From the NCBI RefSeq assembly GCF_026151335.1, contig NZ_JAMQPP010000004.1: DNA of 64,000 nt. The stretch is one strand, 5' to 3'. Each line of letters begins with the position of its first letter. Within the stretch, counting starts at the first letter, position 1. This DNA comes from Leptospira_A soteropolitanensis. GTDB lineage: Bacteria > Spirochaetota > Leptospiria > Leptospirales > Leptospiraceae. The position numbers and the translations under genes were made by a program. This document shows positions 44,940 through 51,857 of the stretch, one piece after another. Under the pieces are notes generated by a model that saw nothing but the letters and a program-made list of their open reading frames with translations, was not told where the DNA came from and ran no database searches.

Positions 44940-45345
44940 TCATTTAATACACCGAATACCATATACATCCCTCGGTTTAACATTAACGGGCCCACTCGGA
45001 TAACTGCGACCGTCGTAAATATAAAGATAATACTACTTGTCTTGACCAGCGGGTGTTGAAGACCAGTAGTATGCATGCGTCATTCTTACTCCATGATTTT
45101 GTAACCTTCGATTTATAGGCTGATTTAAGCTCTTCGATGCTAGGAAGTCGCATACCTATACGTTTACATCTTTTTTTAGCATCTAGAAATACATCCGTTC
45201 CCTGGTCTGCCGACCATTTTGGTTCTGAAACTATCTGGATTGTTTCCTCCCCAGGCGAAACAAGAGGACTTTCTGCAGTTTTCGTCGTTGAACAAGAGAA
45301 AATAAAAAGAATTTGTATTAGGGTAATTGAGATGAATGGCTTCAT
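44940..45345 (-). pseudogene. DUF1566 (Lcl-like) lipoprotein pseudogene
   Basis: The intact N-terminal part has a signal peptide and lipobox FIFSC, then the DUF1566 opening KWSADQGTDVFLDAKKRC and GMRLPSIEELK. After SWSKNDA the frame is lost; the next frame continues the same domain with YYWSSTPAGQDK, an in-frame TAG, then YYLYIYDGRSY and the family-typical ending YGIRCIK before TGA at 44940. One frameshift plus one nonsense codon. The uncorrected frame would end at 44983. It is the second decayed lipoprotein in a row. Confidence 0.8.
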
Positions 45346-45508
45346 CTCTTTATTGGAACGAAACTGCAAAGAATAGTCGAATTAATTTTTACCTTATCGC
45401 TGGCTCTAAAGGAATTTACCTTTCATATCCCACGGGATCAATGATTTGTGCCTCCAATTTGCGATTATATTTTTTTTCATATTCCTTCACCCATTTATCC
45501 ATTTCTTC

Positions 45509-46174
45509 TTAAGAAACATTTTTCCAACGAAGAAGCATAACACCTTTTAAGGAAGGAAGTCCAAGCATACATTTTAAACTTTTCGGACTCAGCAAAGTAT
45601 CGCTTAATCGAAGATATGTTAACTTTTGAGCTTTTTCAGTGAAGTTACAAAATTGGCCTTCAGATATTGGATCAATTCCTTCATAGGCAAAAGAATCGAG
45701 ATTCGGAAGCTTCGCAAAGCATTCCAAATCGAGTTCATCAAATTTCGAATTATAAAATTCAACGGAAATTTTCTTTGAATTAAGATACCTTGCTATGCGA
45801 CATATTTGCAGATTGTTAAGTTTTGAATTTGATACTCTAATCCTTGAAATTTTAGAGCCATGACATGATTCAAAATTTTGAAGTAAAAAGTCTTCAATCT
45901 TGGCTTTAAAAAATTTTAGTTCTAATGTTATTGTTAATTTGCCTATTAAATCAATATCTCCTTTCCTAAAAATTGTAGTCTCCCTCACGGTAATCTCATG
46001 AACAGTTTCATTATGATCATTAATATAATTTGAATAAGCATACTTTCGAATCCGCAATTCATTCAGAGTTTCATTAGGATCAATTTTTGGGAAATCAGTA
46101 GTGATATTACATGAAAAAACAACGAAACCAACAATTATAAATAATCCAGTCTTTATTTTATTAATATTCTTCAT
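45509..46174 (-). CDS. Leucine-rich-repeat-like lipoprotein, candidate immunity protein
   Basis: A 221-residue lipoprotein with lipobox VVFSC (Cys22). The second half shows irregular leucine-rich turns (LECFAKLPNLDSFAYEG, KLTYLRLSDTLLSPKSLK, LGLPSLKGVMLLRW). The start overlaps the stop of the upstream effector-like gene as TAATG, so both are made together. After the TAA at 45509 the same frame stays open and encodes EEMDKWVKEYEKKYNRKLEA..., which reads like a natural continuation, so this copy may be cut short by about 30 residues through a nonsense change. A role as immunity partner is inference from coupling only. Confidence 0.65.
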   Translation of the reverse strand: MKNINKIKTGLFIIVGFVVFSCNITTDFPKIDPNETLNELRIRKYAYSNYINDHNETVHEITVRETTIFRKGDIDLIGKLTITLELKFFKAKIEDFLLQNFESCHGSKISRIRVSNSKLNNLQICRIARYLNSKKISVEFYNSKFDELDLECFAKLPNLDSFAYEGIDPISEGQFCNFTEKAQKLTYLRLSDTLLSPKSLKCMLGLPSLKGVMLLRWKNVS

Positions 46175-46920
46175 TATTTCTTTATATAGTCGAATGTATA
46201 GGGTGCATTTTCTGCATATTTGTTATCGATCGAATCGCGAACTATGAATGAAGCCCCCACATTGTTTGGATCGAATTTCGTACCATTCGCATTCGATGCA
46301 GGATCAATTACTGTGTAGGTCTTTCCATCTGGATCCCTCTGTAAAGATATTGTATGGCCTTTTCCAGTCCCATCATCTTTTACTCGTAGAGTAATGGCTT
46401 CGGGTCGATTTTCTTTAAGAAAATCACCAATGATTTTATAACCAGCTTGCCTATCACCTTGCGGCAAGGTTCCACTTTCTGGTAACCTCACCATTTTTCC
46501 ATCTGAATATTTATATATGACGTTAGTTGTACTCAGTGTCATATCTTCCTTGTTTATAAGATCAATATCCGAAACTTCTTTGATGAATTTATCAAAATCT
46601 GGAATTGAATCTCCCATTATTCTTTTTAACATCCCCCAATTTGCAAATGCAACACACCATTTGCTTCTTAGAACCTCAGCTGTACTAGGGGAATTGATAG
46701 AATTGTCTATATTTGTCGCTGTGATTCGGGACGGTTCAATCGCGCCTTGGTAAGCATCGGACTTTGCTATTTGTTCATAATAACTTGGATTTTTATGCTG
46801 CCACATAGAATCAAGGGCATCAATTTCTGCTTTGTTTTCTTTCAGTTTGTTTGCTAGGAAATCATCGGCAGCTTTTTGTCGTTCCGCAGGATCTGCTTTT
46901 TGGTTTATAATCGCAATCAT
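46174..46920 (-). CDS. Possible papain-fold effector/toxin domain protein
   Basis: A 248-residue protein without signal peptide. The first 60 residues are charged and helical (QKADPAERQKAADDFLANK), like the linker of a larger polymorphic toxin. The rest has the order Cys-His-Asp expected of papain-like cysteine peptidases: Cys89 at the start of a helix (KWCVAFANWGML), His189 in GKGHTISLQ and Asp206 in YTVIDP, 17 residues after the His. No ribosome binding site is evident before the ATG. It is coupled by TAATG to the downstream lipoprotein. Peptidase or related transferase activity is an inference; I know no named family for it. Confidence 0.55.
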   Translation of the reverse strand: MIAIINQKADPAERQKAADDFLANKLKENKAEIDALDSMWQHKNPSYYEQIAKSDAYQGAIEPSRITATNIDNSINSPSTAEVLRSKWCVAFANWGMLKRIMGDSIPDFDKFIKEVSDIDLINKEDMTLSTTNVIYKYSDGKMVRLPESGTLPQGDRQAGYKIIGDFLKENRPEAITLRVKDDGTGKGHTISLQRDPDGKTYTVIDPASNANGTKFDPNNVGASFIVRDSIDNKYAENAPYTFDYIKK

Positions 46921-46941
46921 ACTTTTTCGGTGGTTAGGCTT

Positions 46942-47172
46942 TTACAACTGATTCCTGATTTCCAAAATTCTTGCTTTAAAGGGTTTCAAAGGAACATGAA
47001 CTGAATTCCAAATAATATCATCACCACCAATTTCCAGAATCCTTTCGACCGCCCGCTTGCGAAGAATATCCGTTTTGTATTGTTGAAGTCCAAGAACATC
47101 TTCTTAAAAAAGATAAATTTCATCGACTGAAGAAATAATATCGTCAAGAATAACAATTGTGTCACGCGGCAT
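46942..47172 (-). pseudogene. HepT-like (DUF86) toxin pseudogene
   Basis: Starts MPRDTIVILDDIISSV, the usual opening of HepT/DUF86 HEPN ribonucleases, and overlaps mntA by 11 bp, the normal operon layout. An in-frame TAA (47104-47106) follows codon 22. The rest (RKRAVERILEIGG) resembles the family but the conserved Arg-x4-6-His active-site region is not visible and the frame is too short (76 codons against about 110-140). The toxin is almost certainly dead. Confidence 0.7.
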
Positions 47173-47464
47173 AAATCGTTTCGCTTAAAATTTGGTCTTT
47201 GATTCTCATTTTGATCGATTCTTTAATCACTAAGTCGATCCTTCTATGAAAAGTATCCTCTAGATAAATTTTTAAATCCATATAATTACGAAAGTTTTTT
47301 TGATCGGGTATAAATTCCACTAGAATGTCAATGTCACTTTCTGAATTAAATTCGTTTCTTGCGAACGATCCGAACAAACCAATATACAATACTCCAAACT
47401 TTTTTAGAGAATCTATGTTTGTTGTTAGTAGAGAAAGAATTTGGCTTTTAGATAAAGATGACAT
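47162..47464 (-). CDS. mntA: MntA-type minimal nucleotidyltransferase antitoxin
   Basis: A 100-residue protein with the MNT signature GLFGSFARNEFNSESDIDILVEF: Gly32-Ser33 and the metal-binding Asp44 and Asp46. In HepT/MntA modules this enzyme adds AMP residues to a Tyr of HepT and blocks its RNase activity. Here the catalytic residues are intact while the adjacent hepT is broken. The sequence up to 47580 holds no gene. Confidence 0.85.
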   Translation of the reverse strand: MSSLSKSQILSLLTTNIDSLKKFGVLYIGLFGSFARNEFNSESDIDILVEFIPDQKNFRNYMDLKIYLEDTFHRRIDLVIKESIKMRIKDQILSETIYAA

Positions 47465-47625
47465 TCTGGCCCCTTTGTCTAAGATTTAGATAGTGCGACA
47501 ACTCTTGACAAGTCAACTAACGAGGATTGTTGATAAGAATCATGAGCACTAAAAAAGGAACTTCAATCACATCGAATATGGTTACATCCTATATAGATTC
47601 TGCTCCAGGACTTGACCTCTCCGCT

Positions 47626-47733
47626 GCAAACACTTCCTTGTGTTTGCTACGCTTCGAGGCACGGCTCCCTTCGTCGCATGCCATCCGGGCATGCTCTATG
47701 TTATGATTGCTCCCTATGGGTCGCAACCATAAC
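47626..47733. repeat. Run of three hairpins in a GC-rich gene-free stretch
   Basis: Three stem-loops follow one another: GCAAACAC/GTGTTTGC (47626-47647, perfect), GCATGCC/GGCATGC (47676-47694, perfect) and GTTATGATTGC/GCAACCATAAC (47700-47733, 10 of 11 paired). The stretch 47600-47770 is GC-richer than its surroundings and has short open frames on both strands but no convincing gene. It could be a REP-like repeat, a structured RNA or a mobile-element remnant. Confidence 0.5.
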
Positions 47734-47779
47734 AGTCTCAGGGAACTGTTCAAGTCCCTTAGGCTTTGTCGTGATTTGA

Positions 47780-48973
47780 ATGTTTCGATTGATTTCAGGA
47801 AAGTGTTTTTTGCGGGCGGGCCGAATATCCCCCAAGCCGACAAATACCCTATCACTACCCTCCTCTAATAACCTCCTCTCTAATCCTGAACTTAATCTAT
47901 TCTTCAAACTAAAAACCCTTCATATTCTCAAGACTCTTTACCCTAAGTCTTGTAATTGTGAGAATCCAAACTTAGTTTTCCTCAAGTTAAAAAAACTAGA
48001 CTCAATCGCTAGATGTTCTTCATGCCATAAGATGATTTCTATTACTTCCAAAACTCCATTCCAAAATTACAAATCAAACCTAGCTTACATTAGTTTTATA
48101 ATTTGGGACATGGTGAATCAGTATCCAAAGATTATGACCTCAAAAGAAATTTCTAGAAAGTTAAACTTACCATACAAGACAGCTTACTTCTTGAAAAAGA
48201 GAATTCAGGTTATGTTCTCACAGTTAAATGAATCACTTAAAACAAAGTTATATGAAGAACTTAAAAATTCTGATGATTCAGAGAAAAAACCAATTGCTGT
48301 AGCTGACTCAGTTGTTCTATATTCATCATCAATTAGAGCCAATAAACACAGGTCTAGACGCTTCAAGACTGGAACCGCTTCTATCTATTTGAGTAATAGT
48401 CTAGGAGCTGGTCAATGTGGAACATTGGTTCACACGGTTGGCATCAATGGAGGTATGACCTTTTACAAAAGTATTCCACTTAACAACCAACATTATCTAG
48501 AGAAGGACTTAGATGATAAGCTTCCAAAAAACGTGACGCTTTACACAGACGAGGGATACAAATTTATATGGGATAGACCTAACCACAAAATGGTCAATCA
48601 TTCTCGAAAGAGTAATGATCCGAGATACAACCTAAGTCGTGAAAGGTGGGTGACTAAGGAAGGTGTGAGTTCCAACGGAGCTGAATCACGGAACAACATA
48701 CTCAAGCAATCCTTCAGAAGTTATGGCTATGTGTCTCCTAAGTGGAGTCAGTTGTATCTTGATGAGATTAGTTTTTTGGGGAATGCCAGGTTCGTTCCCG
48801 AACTAAGGGATTTACTGAGCCTAAAAGAGGGGGATTCTGTTGGCTTTGGTAATTCCTTCTGCGGGCGGAGGGACTTGAACCCCCACGCCTCACGGCGCCA
48901 GAACCTAAATCTGGTGCGTCTGCCAATTTCGCCACGCCCGCATTGTGGTTGTATAAGCAGGTTTTTGTACTAG
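47780..48973 (+). CDS. IS1595/ISXO2-like transposase, frame open through both element ends
   Basis: A zinc-ribbon-like N-terminal part (CNC near residues 59-61 and CSSC near 77-80) is followed by a helix-turn-helix (TSKEISRKLNLPYKTAYFLK) and an ISXO2-type catalytic domain (AVADSVVLYSS, LYTDEGYKF, SSNGAESRNNILK, YVSPKWSQLYLDE). Odd points: inside the proposed element there is no ATG, GTG or TTG before the zinc ribbon (the first internal Met is residue 84), so the start is in host DNA; and no stop lies before the right end, so the frame adds about 37 residues read antisense through tRNA-Leu. The enzyme may be degraded or may depend on the flanks. Confidence 0.75.
   Translation: MFRLISGKCFLRAGRISPKPTNTLSLPSSNNLLSNPELNLFFKLKTLHILKTLYPKSCNCENPNLVFLKLKKLDSIARCSSCHKMISITSKTPFQNYKSNLAYISFIIWDMVNQYPKIMTSKEISRKLNLPYKTAYFLKKRIQVMFSQLNESLKTKLYEELKNSDDSEKKPIAVADSVVLYSSSIRANKHRSRRFKTGTASIYLSNSLGAGQCGTLVHTVGINGGMTFYKSIPLNNQHYLEKDLDDKLPKNVTLYTDEGYKFIWDRPNHKMVNHSRKSNDPRYNLSRERWVTKEGVSSNGAESRNNILKQSFRSYGYVSPKWSQLYLDEISFLGNARFVPELRDLLSLKEGDSVGFGNSFCGRRDLNPHASRRQNLNLVRLPISPRPHCGCISRFLY
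47820..48860 (+). mobile_element. IS1595-like insertion sequence at tRNA-Leu 3' end
   Basis: A transposase frame is bounded by two copies of GCGGGCGG, at 47812-47819 and 48861-48868; the right copy is the acceptor end of tRNA-Leu. The 8-bp repeat fits the target duplication I recall for the IS1595 family, and the enclosed 1041 bp fits its usual size. The inner ends are weakly inverted: when aligned from the repeat, about 16 of 30 positions match, mostly at 12-30 (shared AAGCC and ACA). The tRNA remains intact, including a T (discriminator A) supplied by the element end. Boundaries are inferred. Confidence 0.6.
48860..48941 (-). tRNA. tRNA-Leu (UAG)
   Basis: A class II tRNA with acceptor GCGGGCG/CGCCCGC, anticodon stem CCAGA/TCTGG with loop TTTAGGT (anticodon TAG at 48905-48907), a long variable arm, and T-arm with GGTTCAAGTCC. 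Discriminator A; CCA is not encoded. The 3' end faces the insertion element. Confidence 0.97.
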
Positions 48974-48990
48974 GTAAATCTGTCTAGTAC
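48967..48990. promoter_or_regulatory. Perfect inverted repeat between tRNA-Leu and cNMP genes
   Basis: GTACTAG (48967-48973) and CTAGTAC (48984-48990) form 7-bp perfect arms with a 10-bp gap. It lies in the shared upstream region of two divergent genes and may be an operator. No U-run follows, so it is not a terminator. Confidence 0.4.
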
Positions 48991-49032
48991 GATTTTACGA
49001 TTCACTTGCCTTTGTTTCGAAATTTTATTCTC

Positions 49033-49482
49033 ATGTCAGATACTGGTAGGACAAGTCCCATGAACATTCTGGAATTTATGCAAAATATCTCTACGCAAGT
49101 GTATTTGCGAGGGGATGTGATCTTTCGCGAAGGAGATCCTCATGATGGAAGCATGTATTGTGTGATGAGTGGGATGTTTGCTGTCACCAAACGACTGCCA
49201 GATGGAAGCCAAGAGATCATTAAAGGGCTTGGGCCTGGAGAATTTTTTGGAGAACTCTCCCTTCTCACAAGAAGGCCTAGGGCCATGACCATAAGTGTAG
49301 TATCTACCAATGCACGAGTCGGAATTTTAAGAGAAGACCAATTCGAAAAATTAGCCCGCATCAATACACATTTTTTGTTTCAACTCACCAAAAGTACTGT
49401 AGAAAAACTCCATAGGGCGGAAGCCAGGCTTACCGAATTGGATAAACTTTTAGAAGAAATCAAAAAGGAAGAAGAGAAATGA
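49033..49482 (+). CDS. Cyclic-nucleotide-binding domain protein
   Basis: A 149-residue single-domain protein of the CRP/cNMP-binding fold (about 20-125): YLRGDVIFREGDPHDGSMYCVMSG and the phosphate-binding-cassette-like GEFFGELSLLTRRPRAMT, with Glu and Arg in the expected places. It has no DNA-binding domain; a C-terminal coiled coil follows. Starts at 49033 or at 49060 are possible, and the latter has AGGA upstream. It is coupled by ATGA to a second cNMP protein, so the two may form a heteromer that senses a cyclic nucleotide. Confidence 0.88.
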   Translation: MSDTGRTSPMNILEFMQNISTQVYLRGDVIFREGDPHDGSMYCVMSGMFAVTKRLPDGSQEIIKGLGPGEFFGELSLLTRRPRAMTISVVSTNARVGILREDQFEKLARINTHFLFQLTKSTVEKLHRAEARLTELDKLLEEIKKEEEK

Positions 49483-49994
49483 ACGTAGACCATTTACGAA
49501 AGTACATCACCGAAGTAACGATTGATCATTTCTCTGAAGGCACCAAAGTTTTTTCTGAAGGTGAGGACTGTAACGGAAGAATGTTTTTTGTATTTGCAGG
49601 GGAACTCAAAGTTTTCAAACGAAAAGCAAGTGGAGAAGACCATTACGTTCGCAATATCAAACCGGGTGAATTTTTCGGGGAGATGGCTCTTGTGTATCCT
49701 TCCCCAAGGGCTGCTACCGTTGTAGCTACCGCAGAAGACACAAAAGTAGGAATCATCACCAAAGATATTTTTTTCGCAATGGGAAAAGAAAGTCCCGGAT
49801 TTTTATCTGTCATTCTACATAGCATCATTAATCGCCTAACATCTGTCGAAGATATGATCACAGAAAGACAACAAGAATTACATACAATCATCAATGGAAT
49901 GCCATCCCTACAAGGGGAGCTTACTTCCGTAGATTCAGTCATCCCTATTGCGGAGAATACACAGGATTCTCCGCCCCAAGAAGACAAAGCCTAG
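49479..49994 (+). CDS. Cyclic-nucleotide-binding domain protein
   Basis: A 171-residue protein with a cNMP-binding domain (about 12-125): HFSEGTKVFSEGEDCNGRMF, then GEFFGEMALVYPSPRAATV with the conserved Glu-x7-Arg spacing, and a helical C-terminal end with an acidic tail. No DNA-binding or enzyme domain. Probably a paralogue of the upstream gene arising by duplication, translated together with it (ATGA overlap). Partners that read out the signal are not encoded here. Confidence 0.88.
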   Translation: MNVDHLRKYITEVTIDHFSEGTKVFSEGEDCNGRMFFVFAGELKVFKRKASGEDHYVRNIKPGEFFGEMALVYPSPRAATVVATAEDTKVGIITKDIFFAMGKESPGFLSVILHSIINRLTSVEDMITERQQELHTIINGMPSLQGELTSVDSVIPIAENTQDSPPQEDKA

Positions 49995-50065
49995 GAGGAA
50001 TCCCGATTCCTTCTTGACTTTCCTTTTAAAAATAAGTTGACTAAATCCCTAAAGTTGAGTTCCAT

Positions 50066-51166
50066 TTGCGGGTGACTTTGCGGTTCTTCAATTATCCCAT
50101 TCCCGTTTTACTCGTAACCCTTGGTTTTCTTGCGGTTCCTTTTCTCAATGTTTATATTACGGCATCCTTATATGATTTGGATTTTGACCATTTCAATATG
50201 ATTCTTTCCCGAATCCAGCCGTTACAATATGTACTCTCTGGTCTTAGTGCGATCATCGCCTATGGACTCTTTGCCAAAAAAAAATTTGGTTATTATCTTT
50301 TCCTTTGTTTTGCTTTTCTCATCCTAACTTACAATGTCTGGATGGTTTTTTCCGTAACACTTGGAAAAAAAATCTTTCTTGCCGGTATCCGCATTCACAC
50401 AGCCGACATTATTTGGAATATGGTCACTACTACCATATTGTTAGGAACAATATTTTATTTTTTACGTCGAGAGATCGCAGCACCATATTTAAGCGGAATG
50501 CGACGCGGTTGGAGAACCAAGTACAGAGAAACACATCCTGTTCCCTTCCATTGGACCAATTCAGACGGTGAACGCGAAGGCGATGGACAAACCATCAATA
50601 TCTCTCGGAATGGAATTCTAATCCCCATCCCAAAACATCACTTTCTTAGTGTAGGTGACCCGATCAATCTCCTCTTAAAATTAGAAAAAGAAAATAGAGA
50701 ACCCATTTCTATCTCTGTCCAAGCAAAGATTGTACGAATCGACAAAGAAAACGACGGTGGCGAAATCGCAGGCGTACAACTTTTCTTTCCCATCCACCAA
50801 AAGGAAGAAAAACAAATTTATGAAGCTTTTTTAGTCAGAGTATTTGCGCCTAGGTACCCAGTTTCTAATCCAGTGAACTTCTTTGGAAAAGACAACAAAG
50901 TTTGCCAAGGTACATTACTTAATGTTTCAATGGAAGGTTTGTATATCGAAACTGATTCCGTATTAAATCAAAACGAAGTTTGTCATGTAAAAATCCAAAC
51001 CCGGTCTGGTGAAATTTCCGTGGGAGGTGTGGTTCGCTGGTCAAACCCACAAGGTAAATATGGAAAACCCAGCGGATTTGGTATTCAGATCGATTCAATC
51101 GAAAACAAAAACTTATTTCGCATTTGGATTTGGAAACAACGTTTTAAACTATTCCACGGAAGGTAA
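50066..51166 (+). CDS. Membrane protein with two PilZ domains
   Basis: A 366-residue protein with four transmembrane helices (about 10-30, 52-70, 75-95 and 110-130) and two C-terminal PilZ-like domains (about 150-255 and 258-360). The RRGWRTKYRE stretch and TINISRNGILIPIP in the first resemble the c-di-GMP-binding RxxxR and (D/N)xSxxG motifs; the second has LNVSMEGLYIET. It is a likely membrane c-di-GMP effector. The start is TTG 50066 or GTG 50072; no ATG is available. Its 3' end overlaps ispD on the other strand by 18 bp. Confidence 0.82.
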   Translation: MRVTLRFFNYPIPVLLVTLGFLAVPFLNVYITASLYDLDFDHFNMILSRIQPLQYVLSGLSAIIAYGLFAKKKFGYYLFLCFAFLILTYNVWMVFSVTLGKKIFLAGIRIHTADIIWNMVTTTILLGTIFYFLRREIAAPYLSGMRRGWRTKYRETHPVPFHWTNSDGEREGDGQTINISRNGILIPIPKHHFLSVGDPINLLLKLEKENREPISISVQAKIVRIDKENDGGEIAGVQLFFPIHQKEEKQIYEAFLVRVFAPRYPVSNPVNFFGKDNKVCQGTLLNVSMEGLYIETDSVLNQNEVCHVKIQTRSGEISVGGVVRWSNPQGKYGKPSGFGIQIDSIENKNLFRIWIWKQRFKLFHGR

Positions 51167-51853
51167 ATCTTCCCAAAACAAAGATTCCGCAAGTGTAACA
51201 TCCCCTGGACTTGTGACTTTGACATTGTGGTAATCGGTTTCCACAATCCCAACTCTTTTTTTGTCCATCCATGTACAAAGATCAGTGGGGTGTTTTTTTA
51301 TATCAGAATCCAATCCTTCCGCTAACAATTCCTGAATCATAAACCCTGCAATGGACTGAGGAGTTTTTACTGAATACACTTCGTCTCTTTTTAAAGGTTC
51401 GTCTGTGTAATTTGTATGGATTCGAACCCGAACCAAACTTTCAGTTGATTTAGCAACAAGACTTGCGGCACCAAAAATTTTGGTTTGTTCCACTAATTGA
51501 TAAAGTTCGTTTTGTTTGAAGTTAGGTCTTGCAACGTCATGGATGAAAAAAATATCTTTTGTATCATAGGGAATGGAGCTAATTCCACATAACGTAGACA
51601 GATGACGACTCTCTCCGCCAGGTACAATCCGATCATTCCCTTCCAATAAATCATCCAACTCTTTTTCCGTTTCCAAAATCCAATCAGGATGAGAAACTAC
51701 TGTAATTGATTTGATAAGTCCAAACTTTCGAAATCGTTTGACCGAATGCCGAAGAAGTGACTCACCCCTTATTTTTAAAAACTGTTTGGGGATATCCATC
51801 CCCATTCGTGTGCCTGTCCCACCGGCAAGTAGGACAACGTACAAATTGTTCAT
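51149..51853 (-). CDS. ispD: 2-C-methyl-D-erythritol 4-phosphate cytidylyltransferase
   Basis: IspD joins CTP and methylerythritol phosphate in the non-mevalonate isoprenoid pathway. The 234-residue protein has the nucleotide-binding start VVLLAGGTGTRMGMDIPKQF, PGGESRHLST, the IHDVARPNF metal region and the late KVTSPGDVTLAE. All are standard for the family. It lies 4 bp downstream of lysA on the same strand. Confidence 0.94.
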   Translation of the reverse strand: MNNLYVVLLAGGTGTRMGMDIPKQFLKIRGESLLRHSVKRFRKFGLIKSITVVSHPDWILETEKELDDLLEGNDRIVPGGESRHLSTLCGISSIPYDTKDIFFIHDVARPNFKQNELYQLVEQTKIFGAASLVAKSTESLVRVRIHTNYTDEPLKRDEVYSVKTPQSIAGFMIQELLAEGLDSDIKKHPTDLCTWMDKKRVGIVETDYHNVKVTSPGDVTLAESLFWEDLPSVE

Positions 51854-51857
51854 TCGA

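Noticed and set aside
47701..47907. Minus-strand open frames of 68-88 codons in the hairpin block
   Set aside because: They arise from the GC-rich palindromic sequence, have no family features and run into the insertion element.
43985..48860. Whole accessory block as an integrative island with tRNA-Leu as att site
   Set aside because: No integrase gene and no second copy of the tRNA 3' end at the far side; the only duplicated tRNA sequence is the 8-bp repeat flanking the insertion element.
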